Below, piece by piece: positions 41,745 through 54,537 of a DNA stretch of 64,000 bases; within the stretch, counting starts at the first letter, position 1, and the number at the start of each line of letters is the position of its first letter. The notes beneath the pieces were generated by a model, which was given only the letters and a program-made list of their open reading frames with translations, did no database searches and was not told where the DNA came from. The stretch is taken from positions 20,832,001 to 20,896,000 of the forward strand of contig CM034546.1 of assembly GCA_020055645.1 (NCBI GenBank), written 5' to 3'. This stretch comes from Tomocerus qinae (taxonomy: Eukaryota > Arthropoda > Collembola > Entomobryomorpha > Tomoceridae). The translations under genes and the position numbers were made by a program.

Positions 41745-41997
41745 TTCCGCATTTCTTTATTTTATCTATCTTAATGGTATTAAATAAAAGCATAATATCA
41801 TAACAATGCGACAAAAGTTGCTTTTAAGAGTCCAGATTTTTCCGCAGTTGTGATACTTCAAATCATTTATTGATATTCCTCCTCGCAAAGAAGTCAACTT
41901 TAAACGGGGCTAAGCTTTAAAGTATAATGGCCTAGATCAGACATTAAGTTATCATAGTTTATAATTAAAGGACACAATTCGTACATGTACAATTGCC
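41745..41997 (+). promoter_or_regulatory. Proximal upstream region of GR-A
   Basis: 253 bp between the Helitron and the start codon, highly similar to 57866-58117 upstream of GR-B (ATTTTATCTATCTTAATGG, GCGACAAAAGTTGCTTTT, GGCTAAGCTTTA, GGACACAATTCGT). Conservation between paralogues suggests it contains the core promoter and 5' UTR. No clear TATA box assigned. Confidence 0.5.
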
Positions 41998-43634
41998 ATG
42001 TTTTCGAAACACTTAAATAGGGCTGCTATATGGTACTGGAAACTATTCGCTGTATTTCGTCTCACGCTTTACACACCAAATATAAAAGCTGGAGTTGTTA
42101 CATCCGTGAATTGGAGAGGTAACAAAATCATCATCGCAGGATGGGTGGGTATAATGGCGATCACAAATGTCATTGTTTGTGGTCTGGCAGTCAGATTCGC
42201 TCACATTGTTTCGACGTCCACTCTTGGCGATGGATTCAACATAGTTGATGCCTTGACAAATTGTCTCATGGTCGTGCTGACTTTTGTCATGGATACCTTC
42301 GTGTTATCTGTTTTCCGAAAACCACACTTTATGGCTGATGCGTCGCTTAGTGTGATATCGATGGACCGACAATTAAAAGGTAAAACCTTACATGATCGTA
42401 AATACGGAGTAAATTTTAAGTATTACAGTTTACAAGGGTAGAATGCTAGCGTTGTATAGATTTGTAGAAAAAATAACAATATCCTTATAAATATAGAAAA
42501 TACAAAATATTATAAGTTTTCAAGGAAGCTAAATTATGAAAATTTAAATTGAACTGGTCAACTGATTTTGATTTTGCTTATTGAAGTCAGTATTGGAGCC
42601 AAGTGCGTAATTGTCACCGACTACTCTTGAAACACATTGTTAAGATCAGTACAGTCAGGTGCTTCAGCATCCCTCAAATTTCCCCAAAATCACAATAGCT
42701 ATTAGCAATAGTTATTGTGAAATTTGATTTCTCAGAAGAAGGGAAATGTTTTATTTAAAATTGTGGCTCCTTTTAAATTTATAAATTCATTCAACTAAAA
42801 TATTTTTATTTAGACGGATTTGGAGAACTGGAACCTGTGAAAGAACCGAAAGCAAGCATAATTGAGAAGTCATTGTACCTAATAATGCCAATATTGATTT
42901 TCGCAGCCGCAATAGTTGCAATATTATTGGTCTTTATTCCACTCAGTCCTGCCTACCCAATAATCAAATGGTTTCCTTTTGGAATCAAGCTGATTTGTGT
43001 TCCGATAATATTCTTTGTTTTCTATCATATCGTCGGTCTGTTTACTTTTCTCATGATGTCTGCATTGATGTACCTGCAGACGTCTAAAGGCTGGCTGCAC
43101 TACATCATCTTAACAACACCACGAATTCTGAAGGATTTGGAAGTAGAAGTAAAGGATGAAACCCCCGAAAAGAAGCTTGAGCGACAGAAGAAAATCCAAC
43201 ATCTTTATCGCTGGATTCGGCAAGCTCAAATGATGCTGAGGATCAATAACCTTCAATTCAACGATTTCACTATCCTGATTGCCCCAACGTTGTATGGATG
43301 TGGATTCGTCTTAGCTGTGATTGTCAATTATGCCATTGTTACAACTTACGATATCGTTGGTATGCCTGCTTACTTGCTTTGGCCAACTATCCAGGTTGTT
43401 ATTCTTATTCTGGCTATCTGTCTGATTCCCCAAGGAGCAGAGATAAATGAAATGTCATTGGAATTCAATCGCGTATGGGAAGAAAACGGAGACAATGAAA
43501 TGAGATGTTTCCTAAAAGGATGCAAGCCAATCAGAATTGATGTCGGCCCTTTTTTCTATCTTAAAAGATCCACCACATTCACATTTCTGGCTCTAATCAT
43601 CGATTACACTGTCGATGCACTTTTGACGAATTAA
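41998..43634 (+). CDS. Gustatory-receptor-like seven-helix protein (GR-A)
   Basis: Two exons, 41998-42379 and 42814-43634, joined by a phase-1 intron (AAAAG|GTAAAA ... TTTATTTAG|ACGGA); product 400 residues. Seven hydrophobic segments: two in exon 1 (IIIAGWVGIMAITNVIVCGL, MVVLTFVMDTFVLSVF) and five in exon 2 (IMPILIFAAAIVAILLVF, IIFFVFYHIVGLFTFLMM, IAPTLYGCGFVLAVIVNY, LLWPTIQVVILILAI and the last helix). The C-terminal FFYLKRSTTFTFLALIIDY resembles the conserved last-helix signature of insect gustatory receptors (TYhxxxxxF type). Such receptors are ligand-gated cation channels on sensory neurons. It is near-identical in build to GR-B. A likely polyadenylation signal AATAAA is at 43857-43862. 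No stop, frameshift or splice defect is seen. Confidence 0.8.
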
Positions 43635-45966
43635 ATAATTATCGTTGCACTTAAAATGCTTCAAGCAATTCACACTCTCATAAAAATAATAATAGGTTAA
43701 GTTGTAATATCTCTTCCAAACTTCAGCAAACTCTTGACTGTCTTGACTTGACTACACACATTTCTACTTCCTACAATTTAGGAAAAAATCATCGATAATA
43801 AAAATAATCATTGTTGTGCTTGTTGATTGTTTGTTGAATATCATCACAATCGATCAAATAAAAAAGTATAAAATATAAAGGTAAGATAGGTATATAGGCA
43901 AATACTTCATCTGATGTCTGCATTTGGATGACTCAGCTAATAAATTATAGGTTTTAAGTAAGGTATTTAATCTTCTATGTAATATATTATGCAAATTAAG
44001 TGCACTGATGCCTTGACGAGGTTGAGAAAAACATTAGCATTGGATGCTTGGAAAAGATGCTGGATCGATTGAGAAGCCATAAAATGTTTTTGCACGCTAT
44101 AATTATATACATAATGGCAACATACAAAATTGTTATAGACAAACTATATTGTCAGTTATGATAGATATTTATTATTGTGCTAACACAAAAAATTGATTGT
44201 AACAAAGTGTTTTGTATAAATTTTAATTTAGGTTTTACATTAGTATTGCATAGATTAGTGGTATAAGTTATTTTGGTAGGAGGTAGCGGTGGATTGGCAA
44301 TCTATTATTTAATTTTGAAATATATTTATTCGTTAACTATACATGAACGTAGTTTAAGTATTCTAACAAAATAATTGTAAAGTTTATTTAAACTTTCTAT
44401 GTTTCGTATCTCAAGAACAGTATCATAGTCGACTTCATTGAATTTTAAAGAGGATGATTTTTAAAACGATGTTTCTAATTGGTTTATAAACTAGAAAATT
44501 TACCATAACATGATATAATATACGAACCTTTTGTACTGCATTGGAATGCAGGATGAAAAAAAATATTGTCGTTAACTTTATCTGTATAAGTATTTCTACT
44601 ACCAATTGCAATTTTACTTGATAAATAAATTCAACACCGCAACATATATATCCCTATTTCAATAACTACATAATATTATAGGTCATATCTTATTTATAGT
44701 TTTCTTTTACTCATCCTTTATTTATGCAATTATGGATATGGTTTCATGTCGGTGAAAGTTGTAGTATAACACTGAAATGATACAAAATTCAAATCAAATT
44801 CTTGGACTTAACATGATGGTGAGGTTTGGAGTTGTATTTCGGGTCTACTAACTATACCCAATATGTAAGAGCTTTTATTCTAATTGCCTCGTGTCCAACT
44901 GTCAAACTGAGCTACTATTTAAAAAAGCTCGTATCCAGGAATTTGACCAAGAGGGATCACACAAAGAGAAATGAAAGTAGCCCACCACAGTAGAAAGAAT
45001 CGTACGCGGACACAGTACACGCTGTTAGAAGATTTTACATTTGCACCTAATAAAAATGTGCAATTGGGAATTCCCCGCATTGTTAACACTTTTTGTCAAC
45101 ACCGATCGCAACCATATATGCAACAAAGATACAATTAGCGCAAAGTAATGTATTAAATTTGACTGTCAAAATGATCAGGAAGATTTTCTAAAAATGTATT
45201 TTAAATCCACGCCGCGTTTTTTATTAAGAGTACAAGTAAACTCCAATTCATATGAAATTGCAAAACTTGTTTTTCTATTTACAGATTTGTCCCTTCAATG
45301 CATATTTATTTTCAGAGTACAGATAGGTAAGTATGTAAGACTCATAAATAGGTAGTTTAAACAAGGTGCTTAAAATGGCCAGTAATACTAGTAGGGTAAT
45401 AATTACTCACCACAAATGTTGGAAATTTTTTATCAAAACTGTTTGGATATATTACTATACTCCTTATTTAGCTGATTACGGCAGATAAAATGAAAACTAC
45501 TAAAATCCCTTAATTAATCTCATTACGTACATTTGAAGCGCAGCTAGCAGGCCTGTTAAGGCTTAAATCTGCTAACAAAAGGGTAAATAGATCAATTCCA
45601 TCCTGAGGTACTCGAAAGACATTGAATAGGCTTTCTTTGCAAACGATCGATGTGTATATTAATTACTTAATCCGGATATTGTATAAATATAATATTGAGT
45701 AATTAATGAGCTTGAGGAGTTTAGTGAATTTAGTAGCATGTTATATCAGTACCTACATACTAATGATAATAAACTGGAAGATATAGTTAGTGCTAATGCA
45801 ATGCTTATACTCACATTCTAGAACAATGTTATATTACTAATTATAAATCCAATATTATAATAGTTGTGAGGGTTATTAGATAAAGATCTAACGTCACTAA
45901 CATGAGGTAACAAATGCCACTATGCAAGGATTAATAATAATAATTTGCCTATGTACGCAAAGAAAA
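43635..45966. other. 3' flank of GR-A, then start of duplication unit 2
   Basis: No gene. 44224-45960 repeats 34877-36650 with scattered small indels. Confidence 0.5.
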
Positions 45967-48403
45967 TCAGTCCGTTAAAAACGATAGTTCTTTGACTTTT
46001 GTTTTTGATATTTTCTGATACAGTCGTTGGAATATGGCAAAAAAACTGTCCGTCAAAATGTTTCTAACTTCAAACATGAATACAGATGCAAATATGGCAC
46101 AAAGAATGCCAGCAATGATGAATATAGTCGAGATGTTAGACTGCATTAAGGATAGTGGTTTCAACACGGTCTTTTCCAGACATTGAGAACATTCCACAAA
46201 ATTAGTCCGTTTAGAATATTCTATCCATTTGTTATAAATTCCAGATTCGAAAACTGTTTTAAAACGATTGGTTGCATAATTATTGAATGCAGAATATCGC
46301 CCTTCAAGAATGAATCCATAACGTTGTGGCATGAATTGATTATCCACATTCCCCATGTACAATTTTCTGAGAGGGTGTATTTTTGACTTGGGCAAGTCCC
46401 ACTCTGAGCGGTTGAAGAATCGGTGTAACTCGCTTTGTCTGTCAATCCAGGCTGATTTCTCACATTTGGAAATCCATTTCTGTGGAGTGATGAATGGAAA
46501 TTGTGGAGGGAACTTGTGATTTTTGAGTAGCCCTCCGATGACTTTTCCTTTGGGAGAAAACTTCAATTCGTAAGATTTTTGCAATGAAAAGTAGAGATTT
46601 GCAGTAAATGGGATAAAAGGTGTTGAACAATCTATTAATAATCCACAAAGTGTCCATGCTTTCTGACTTGTCTTATTATCACGTTTATTAGTTATCTGCC
46701 AAAATTTAGTAATATCTCTGTGGCACCAATGTTTAGCCTCTCGAGTTTTGGCTTTCATAAAGCATTGTAGATCCAGTAGACCAGCTTGCAAAAGAAGTGT
46801 GTACGCACTGTTATTAAATTGGAACATTCTAAATATTACTTCATGATCTTGTTCTTCGTTTCCATGACTAAATGATGAAATGGATTGATGTGGAAATTCT
46901 TTTATCGATTCAAGTCGGGCAGGTTGAGGATCTTCTGTTAGATATGATATGCTAATTCCTTTGTAAGCATTTGTTAATATTATACCCATTAGTAGAAAAG
47001 GACCGATAACTAATTGCAGCCATAATGCCTTCTCTAACTTCCCAGGAAATGAATAGCCAACCTCCAATAGGTATGCATAGAAAATTAAAACTACAGGGAC
47101 GTTATTTTCGGATTTAAATATTAGGACGATTTGAACAAATAATATTGTAGCGAAACAGGTAGTCGAAATTCCAACCCAGGAAAAGAGAGAAAAGGGTTTG
47201 ATGTAGCCACCAAATGAAATAAATGCATCTTCGATGATTGAGCAGGAAATAAAATTATATCCTTCTGAGTGAGTGAAAACCAAATCAGTTTCATACATAA
47301 AATTCACTGATGATAATTCTGCATCCAAATATACATAAAAGTGAATAACCCGCTGATTCAGACTTTCTTGAACGGAATAGGGACAGTTGGTACGAAATAA
47401 TAAAGTGTTGTTGAAATTTTGAAAAATGAGAGCACTTATAGCAATTCGGTAATCAACATTTAATACAGATCTCGCTGAAGAAATCTGTATGAAGTAATTT
47501 TCTGTTAGAAGACCTCCACAATATTTAGAATGTTTAGGACTCACATATCCTGAAGCACTTTCTACAACCGAAAACATTTTATGGCGAAAATTGGCTTGAA
47601 CTGCAAGTTTCTGTATTTCTATCGTCGTTGAAAATTTCTGGTTTTCGCATTTGATTTCTAGAATTTTATAAGGTCCACCACCGTCTGGTTTACAACTTTC
47701 ACAAACAAAATAAATTTTCATTACAAATTTTTTCTTCTTTTGAATATATATGAAGAAAGACCGAAGGATAGCCAAAACGAAACACAGAATTGTTTTCCCA
47801 AGCGACACGGTATAAGCTGTACAATTGCATCACGAATTGCTGTCTCTGCAGTTTATTTGATATAACATTATGATCAACTATTAATTGAAGAGCAATTGAA
47901 TCTCCCATCCAATTGTCTTTGTCACCTTCAATTATATCTCCGGAACCTTTATATCTATAGGAGACGGTATAGGTAGATAAGATGTGGATTGTAATGCAGT
48001 TTTCTAACAAATTTGATGGATTTATCCCAATAGAAATGTGATTTATGCAAGTTGCTTTGGAAAGTATAGGAGGAGATGATAACTGTCTCTGTAAAATGAT
48101 GTAGAGACAACATTTACTCTTAATTTGTTGAAGAGGACAGTTCATGAACAATTTTAGTGTGCAGTTAAATGTATTTAAATGATTGTGTAAAGTTCCAAAA
48201 TAAATTAATGTGTATGGAATGTTGTGATGAATTAAGTCTTCTTCCGATTCTCGTATCACTCTCCTATTGAACTTGGTTGCACTGTGGAAAATTATATTGA
48301 CGTGACATTTGTCTTGTATGTTTGATAATGCAATTATATTTCCAGCTCCAACCTTAATTGCACTGACACACAGTAAACCAAAAATGATATTTACAGCGAG
48401 CAT
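45967..48403 (-). pseudogene. Ionotropic-receptor-like gene with a frameshift (IR3)
   Basis: Start ATG at 48403. Signal peptide (AVNIIFGLLCVSAIKVGAG) and ligand region read in one frame to about residue 234, where IR1 has ...ERICNQSLIYFVCESC. Here 5 bases are missing near 47713-47722 and the frame ends at 47699. The downstream part (to 45967) continues in another frame with all later features: SLFSWVGISTTCFATILFV, LVIGPFLLMGIILTNAYKGI, WISKCEKSAWIDRQSELHRF, ISTIFIIAGILCAIFASVF. Otherwise it parallels IR1 throughout. A 5 bp loss is more likely a real mutation than a read error. Its C-terminal quarter is duplicated at 36658-37306. Confidence 0.78.
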
Positions 48404-49675
48404 GATGACACTATAGCTTTAATTTTCTGTTTTCTTTACACTTGAAAGTTTTAGTACTTAGTGAGTTCAGATGTATATTATGAGTGATGCCAATAAATTT
48501 ATACTAAATAAATCACACTGTGAACACACGTATATATTTTGAGCGAGTTGTATTATCAACCTTTACTGTTTAAATGATTATATTATATAGCTAAATGTGC
48601 CCCAAACATGTAATTGTTTTATAGGGGAGCCTATAGCAGTATAACAGTATGCATGGCATGGCACTATTTTAAAACTCAAGAACTTTTTCTGGAAATTTAT
48701 AAATGATATAGTAGCATCAAGAATTTAAGAGGACATCACATTTTCATGTCCACAAGTTTGGATTAGCATATTACAGAAGAGATAACTAGGTACTGCATTT
48801 TCATGCTCATCGTTCATTTCAATTATTATAAAAGCGGCATACAAATTAGTCTATAAAAAGACTTAGAATATTATAAATGTCACATCGTGTGACTTACACA
48901 GAAAACCCGGCACAGTGTCATAAATATGCAATGGAAACTAAACATCAAATATGCAATGGAATCAGTGTACAAAATTTACTTTTTACGGTCGTTTACCATC
49001 ACAGTGGCATGAAGGTTATGTTAAAATGCTTTTTATTGTACAAATGGCAAATTATGATTATATTGACACTTAAGATTTAGTTTTTACACACAACGCATTG
49101 AAGTAAGTCTTATGGTGTTTTATTTGAAAGAAGTGAAAATATATCATTTATACGAAATTTGATCATTTTTTACAGCCAACATAGTTCGTAAATAAGCCAA
49201 ATTAATCGAAATTAATTATTTAACCAGCAAATAATGCTAATTTTCTTCCAAATGGTTGAGTAAATGTTTTAGGTATAAATTTTACTCAAAATTTTGCACG
49301 ACATTAAAATAAAATTATTTTCTACCGCACTTTTACTATTAATACAACTGTCATGGAATGGACGCAATCAAAATGACATACATGTATCAGTACTGTATAA
49401 AGATGATATGACTTGAAGTGTGCTTTATATTTGAAATAGATAAATTTTTATTTGAGTTCACTTGAAAGTATTTATATAATTTTTAAGATTCTTAGATAAA
49501 TTCCTTGAAATATCTGCGTGCAGTTAGTATTAGTTAAAACCAAATCAAAATTGTTTGACTATCTGATAATTTTGAAAGTCAAATGTATTGATTTAACCTA
49601 CTCTACATTTATACTTCTGTTACAATGTGCTGTTTGTTTATTTCTCTTCTTTAAAATGACGGCATCGCACGAACA
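48404..49675. other. Intergenic between IR3 and GR-C
   Basis: The first 250 bp resemble the upstream flank of IR1. Otherwise no gene or element recognised. Confidence 0.45.
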
Positions 49676-51129
49676 TTAAAATTTAACGAGCAAAAGCAAG
49701 TCAATGGTACGATTTATCATAGCCATCATGAATGAGGTAAAAGTGCTTTGCTTGAAATAATAGAACTGTCCAACTTCAATTCGTATGGTTCTGAAAGACC
49801 GAATGCATCTTCGAGTTAAGGAATTTCCTTCTAGGCTATCGTACCAGCTGATTTTAAAATTTTCTGAGTGTCTGTTGGAATTACCAATATTTCTAATTAC
49901 AGCAACTTCCAAAACGAAAGCAAAAATTGAAATTAATGGCATGATGAGGTACAAAGGCATTCCTAACTGATCATACATACGAATTGTACCAAAATTGGCA
50001 ACCATATGCACAACCATTCCAGCTAATTTCAAAAAAGGAGAAATAAATCGGACCATTTTATTCCCAATGGCGCTTGTCAAATACAGTTCAGGGTAAATTC
50101 GCAAAGCTGACGCGAGGGAAATGTTTTTTCTCATTGCATTTGTTATGCATACCATTTGTTCCGTCAATTTGTTAAATGATGTAATGTACAGTATCATAAA
50201 TATTGTGTACAATATGCCTGAAAGAACACCACATATTCCTAAATATAGAACTATTAGGGCGCAGAGTAATTTTGTTATGATTTGTTTGCTTACAGATGGG
50301 TAAAATACATCAATTAAGGGTTCTAGGAAATGTTCTGGAAGCACAAACACAGAAAAAGGCAGGAGAAAGATTCCGCACAGTGCAGATGGTAACATGCAGT
50401 TCGCAACAATTCCAATTATGTCGAATTTAATGTTATCAGTTTGAAGGCCAAAAATTCCTATAATCAAAAAAATTTAAATAATGTTATATTTAAATCAGAT
50501 ACAATGATAAATAATTAAAGCTTTTAAAACGAAATTTGTTAACAAAGAAATTATATTATCGAGTAGTGCACAATGTAAATCGAAATCATGGTCAGATTGA
50601 AAAATGGAATTCGATTTATGCAAATTTATTTTATGTTGAATATCTCTGAAATATTGTAACTTTGTTCTGAAAAAAAAACTTAAGAATTTCTTCTTCTTAA
50701 GAGAATTTCTTTCAGAACTCTCCAAATGTAAATTTTTAAAGTTGCTTAAATTCTACTACTTACTTGTGTATTTTCTGTCAATGAACAAGTACACATTGAA
50801 TATGTAGAGTGCATCATCAAAAAAAATATTGAAAATGCGTTGTTTACTAATACTGTGGTGATCAGCAGAAAGAGCACGAGCATGACGATTGTTAACGTAA
50901 TTCCGTACGGTGGAGGTGAATTCATCAGTTGCACAAAACAAAATATTAAGATGTAAATGTACATTAAGACAAAAAATGTATTGTTAGCGTACCAAACACC
51001 TATTCGATATGGACTTTGCACCAATTCGATATTTATTGTTTTTTCGTTGTAGGTGAATGGTCCAAATTTCAGTTTATCGCACAATGAAAAGTATTTCATT
51101 AAAGCCGTCCGAGTGAGCTTCGTACTCAT
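49676..51129 (-). CDS. Gustatory-receptor-like protein (GR-C), two exons
   Basis: Exon 1 starts at the ATG 51129 and ends near 50760; exon 2 is 50457-49676 after the acceptor TTATAG|GAATTTTTGG. Exon 2 needs a phase-1 donor. The strongest donor by sequence (CAA|GTAAGT, exon end 50764) is phase 0, while GT donors at exon end 50760 or 50757 are phase 1 and give 383 or 384 residues. Layout matches GR-A: two helices in exon 1 (FVLMYIYILIFCFVQL, GITLTIVMLVLFLLITTV) and five in exon 2. The C-terminal FYYFKQSTFTSFMMAMINRT lines up with the GR-A last-helix signature FFYLKRSTTFTFLALIIDY. A frame at 50495-50725 between the exons gives no acceptable splice. Divergent from GR-A/B. Confidence 0.7.
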
Positions 51130-53142
51130 TTTGCTGTTATTGTATTTATTTTTAAAATTAATTAATTATTATACATTAGTTCTCACTCAGGTCTTTCAAA
51201 TGTAAGGGAAACAGTCAAAAAATGTAGATACAAACAGATAAATTCCGAAAAATTTGAAATTGTATTCAACATTGAAATAGATTTAGAAATAGTATTATGT
51301 ACATAAAGTGGCAATATCCAACTTTTTCAGTTACTTATTTGAAGCAAAGTATATACCAACACTAAAGAGCTATGGCTCTAAACCCGACTTTTATTATACA
51401 AGGAGAACTCAAACGGACGGTTGTTGATTATTTCTGTAGTTTGTTATACTAACTTTCCCTAAAAATTCTACCATTGTAGTACAGCAATAACTTATTACTG
51501 CTATACTGCCAATCTACGTATTATACTAATAGGTAGATTGCATGGTAGATACCACAGCAATTTAGCTGTCCAATTTCCATACTGAACTAATATTTGGGGA
51601 CAAATTCTTAAAACCATTTAAGAGTTTATCGTATTGTAAAATTACAGCACCTTCAACACCTTTATATGTATGTATATACTTATTTGCAAATTATTATTTC
51701 CAAGTATTTGAAGTTTTAGACTTAGAAAATTGTTTATTGGCAATGAGATCCTATCTCAAGTGTAGAAAAATTACCTGTACAATATAAACTAAATATTTAC
51801 TAGAAATTATAGACCTTGGTTTGTATGATCCATTCTATGTACTATCTGCAGCTAATCATTATCTGCGTCTCGTTTTTGCATTTTAAGCCTATTATTTGTC
51901 TATTTGGATTTTAATTAAGTAAATTAGTAAAACTAGTGAAACTGGTGATGGACCTTTGTCTAAGAATATCAAAAACGGGGAACCCTATACTTAATATTAG
52001 AAAAGGGTGCATGTAGATGTAAATAACCATTTTTAAAAGAAAGTCATACAAAATTTAATTTCATATAATATGTTTGCTTACACATAAAGCAGACAGTTAT
52101 GCCCAAGACAAGTTAAGACAACTGAAAGGTACGCCCAAATTTAGGTGAAGCAATTTCACAAAATATCTCAAATGGAAAACATTGTCCTATAATCATTACC
52201 ATTGTCAATGTTTGTGAAACAACCTTTATTTAATGAGTAAGAAAACAACCGCTAATAATTTTGTTTATTGGAAGCGTTGCAGCGTTCATAGAAATATGGC
52301 CTAAATATATGGTTTAGGTAGTTATTACACTAAAATACTAAAATGTGTAATAATCCTGTATAATTCGATCCAATTATAGTAATAGCTAATATGCCGTTGT
52401 AAATATAGACTAGTCACCATTCCGTAACCTTAATACTTTAAAACCAACATGAATACATGGATAAAAATGTGAAGAGATAGAATAGAGATAACAAAAATCC
52501 AGGCTTTAGCGAATATTTATTAAATGATACCCTCTCAGCCCTTTAAATGTTAAGCAGGTATAACTTATGGTAACACTTGACCGTTAACTTATGCTGGCAG
52601 CTTGTTTTTAAAGTGTAGACGAAGTAATCTTCCTATAAGACTGGGCAAACTCAAGCTGAAGTGATGTTAGTAATAGACCTTTTTAAAATTATCATCATCG
52701 CTATTATAAATATACTAGCCGGTCACAGGACCTAGGTCCTGTTCCTGTTAGAGAAAGAGCTTATTGAGTATTCTGGTACAAATTTCAAAGTAAATGGCCT
52801 TAAAAATTTTCCCGCACATGAGCCTTAAGCACACTACTGAAAGCAGGAAATATTTGCTTGCATACAGAATGCACGAACTTGGTTTGTTATGAAATGACTT
52901 GTTGAGATTTGCCACATTTGAGGTTTAAAATTGGGTTCTTGTTAGCTGCATTATCAAAGCGCAAATTTACACACGATGGTACATACATACCGACATACAG
53001 AATTTCACCACGCAACTCGAACAACACGATTATATTATAGTAGTGAGTAGTGATTCTGTTGTTGTGTAAGGCGTTGGTTTAAACGTATCGATTTACATAT
53101 TCAAATGGTAGAATGCTTGTTCTGAATTAAATAGTTTCAAGC
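51130..53142. other. Intergenic between GR-C and GR-D
   Basis: 51389-52330 is the counterpart of 38220-39060 in unit 1. A Helitron-like 3' end lies at 52715-52741. No gene. Confidence 0.45.
52715..52741 (-). mobile_element. Helitron-like 3' terminus
   Basis: Minus strand: CAGGACCTAGGTCCTG hairpin, TGACCGG, CTAG, next base T. Most like the outer end of the Helitron at 40410. The 5' end was not found with confidence. Confidence 0.5.
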
Positions 53143-54537
53143 TCAAGCGAAGTCAAAAACTCCCTCTCCCTTCGAACCAGCAGACATTGAAAGTAACTTT
53201 GCTACTCCTCTGCTAAGACTCAATACAAAATTGGGTCCACTTTGATTGGTCACAGGCTCATCTAATCCAATTCTGAAATTCATGGGCTTAGAGGCCTTTT
53301 GGAATCTATTGATATACTTGATATACATTATATTTCGTGACGAGAATTTTTCTAAGCTTTTAATAAAGTTGTTGTACATAGATGTAATTTTGTTTAAGGT
53401 CATTAAAAATGTGCACCATAGAAAAACCCAGGTTGGAACTAGAAAAAATATTTGCAAAACAAGGAAAATGGGAATTATTTGGCGCTGTTCAATAATCATG
53501 ACACTGAGGAGCATTAATAATCTCAAAATTATAGATTGGAGAGGACCCAGAATTAATCCAAAAGATCTTTGAAGAAACTGCAGAAGATATTTGATTATGT
53601 TAGAATATTTCGTGACAATATGTGGGGAGCGGCGGATCACATCTTTGGAATTGTATAGCTGATGACCATGCCTGGAAAACACAAATAAATGTTTTAGAAT
53701 CATTTACATGTTGTATGTTACATGTTTTAATTAGTTGTACATATTTTCATGGTTTTTATATATAACTTTGGTATTCTTGAATAACTTACGTTAACTCCCT
53801 TCCTATAATTTTAAATACTTGATATTGAATTAGTATTAGCGCAGATTGAATAAATATTAGGCAGCAGGTAGACATGACCCACCACAACATAGTCAGTGCA
53901 ACAATAATGACGAAAGAAAAATGTTGGTATTCTTTAGGTAGATCAACGTAAATAAATACAGGTTCGTTATAGAAAAACAAATAAAAGGATGAAACAGTAA
54001 TGGTTATGGTTAAAGGTACCAAAGGAAAAAGTGGAAGGTTAAGTAGAAAACTTTCTTTAGCACGATGCACTTTCGCTTCCATGAAGTTCTCTACAAAATA
54101 TATAAGAAAATCAACTTAACTGTTTGCTCTACTTTATTGCAAAAACAAATAAAAATGGTACCTTCAAAGTCTTGAAAAATCCGTAGCAGATTATTTGTCA
54201 TTACCACCAGGTCATCTGAACATTTCATCCACATGATATTGTACAACAAAGCAGCGATGCTCAAAATCATAGCCAGCAATGAAATAATATACGAAATTGT
54301 AATGTTGCCTGTTTTTGAAAATCTGCTGAATTGAATCCCAAAACAAATTGCACTTAGAAAACATAGCGCTGTAATAGAATAAACCATACAGACGTGACGT
54401 TTATGTTTTGTCTTTTTGATTGAAGAGTCATTATTGTTCCAATAGTAAGGAGACACTCCCAAATAATACCCTAAATTAACAATTGCTCGGACTTGGCTGA
54501 ATATTTCTTTTGGAATTGAATTGATGCGTTTACTCAT
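53143..54537 (-). CDS. Divergent seven-helix chemoreceptor-like protein (GR-D), three exons
   Basis: Exons 54537-54162, 54090-53790 and 53671-53143. Introns are very short (71 and 118 bp) and fit in phase: TTTGAAG|GTACCA..TTTGTAG|AGAAC (phase 1) and GTTAAC|GTAAGT..TTTTCCAG|GCATGG (phase 2). Product 401 residues, the same length as GR-B. Helices: VYSITALCFLSAICFGI and YIISLLAMILSIAALLYN in exon 1; two in exon 2 (PLVPLTITITVSSFYLFFY, FVIIVALTMLWWVMSTCCL); about three in exon 3 (GPLQSIILRLLMLLSVMI, IFLVLQIFFLVPTWVFLW). The C-terminus lacks the STTFTF signature, so assignment to the gustatory-receptor family rests on length, helix count, the conserved first intron phase and position in the cluster. 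Confidence 0.65.

Larger units (their letters stand above)
34877..44220. repeat. Segmental duplication, unit 1
   Basis: The sequence from TTTAATTTAGGTTTTTCATT at about 34877 is repeated from about 44224 in the same orientation. Matching anchors continue through the IR fragment (36658-37306 vs 45967-46617), 38218-38760 vs 51389-51990, 39226-39540 vs 56440-56950, 39960-40400 vs 57420-57850, and GR-A with its flanks vs GR-B. Lengths differ because of deletions and insertions in either unit. Confidence 0.8.

Noticed and set aside
50495-50725. Middle exon of GR-C
   Set aside because: Donors in it that match the phase-1 acceptor at 50457 create a stop at the junction, and GR-A/GR-B have no such exon.
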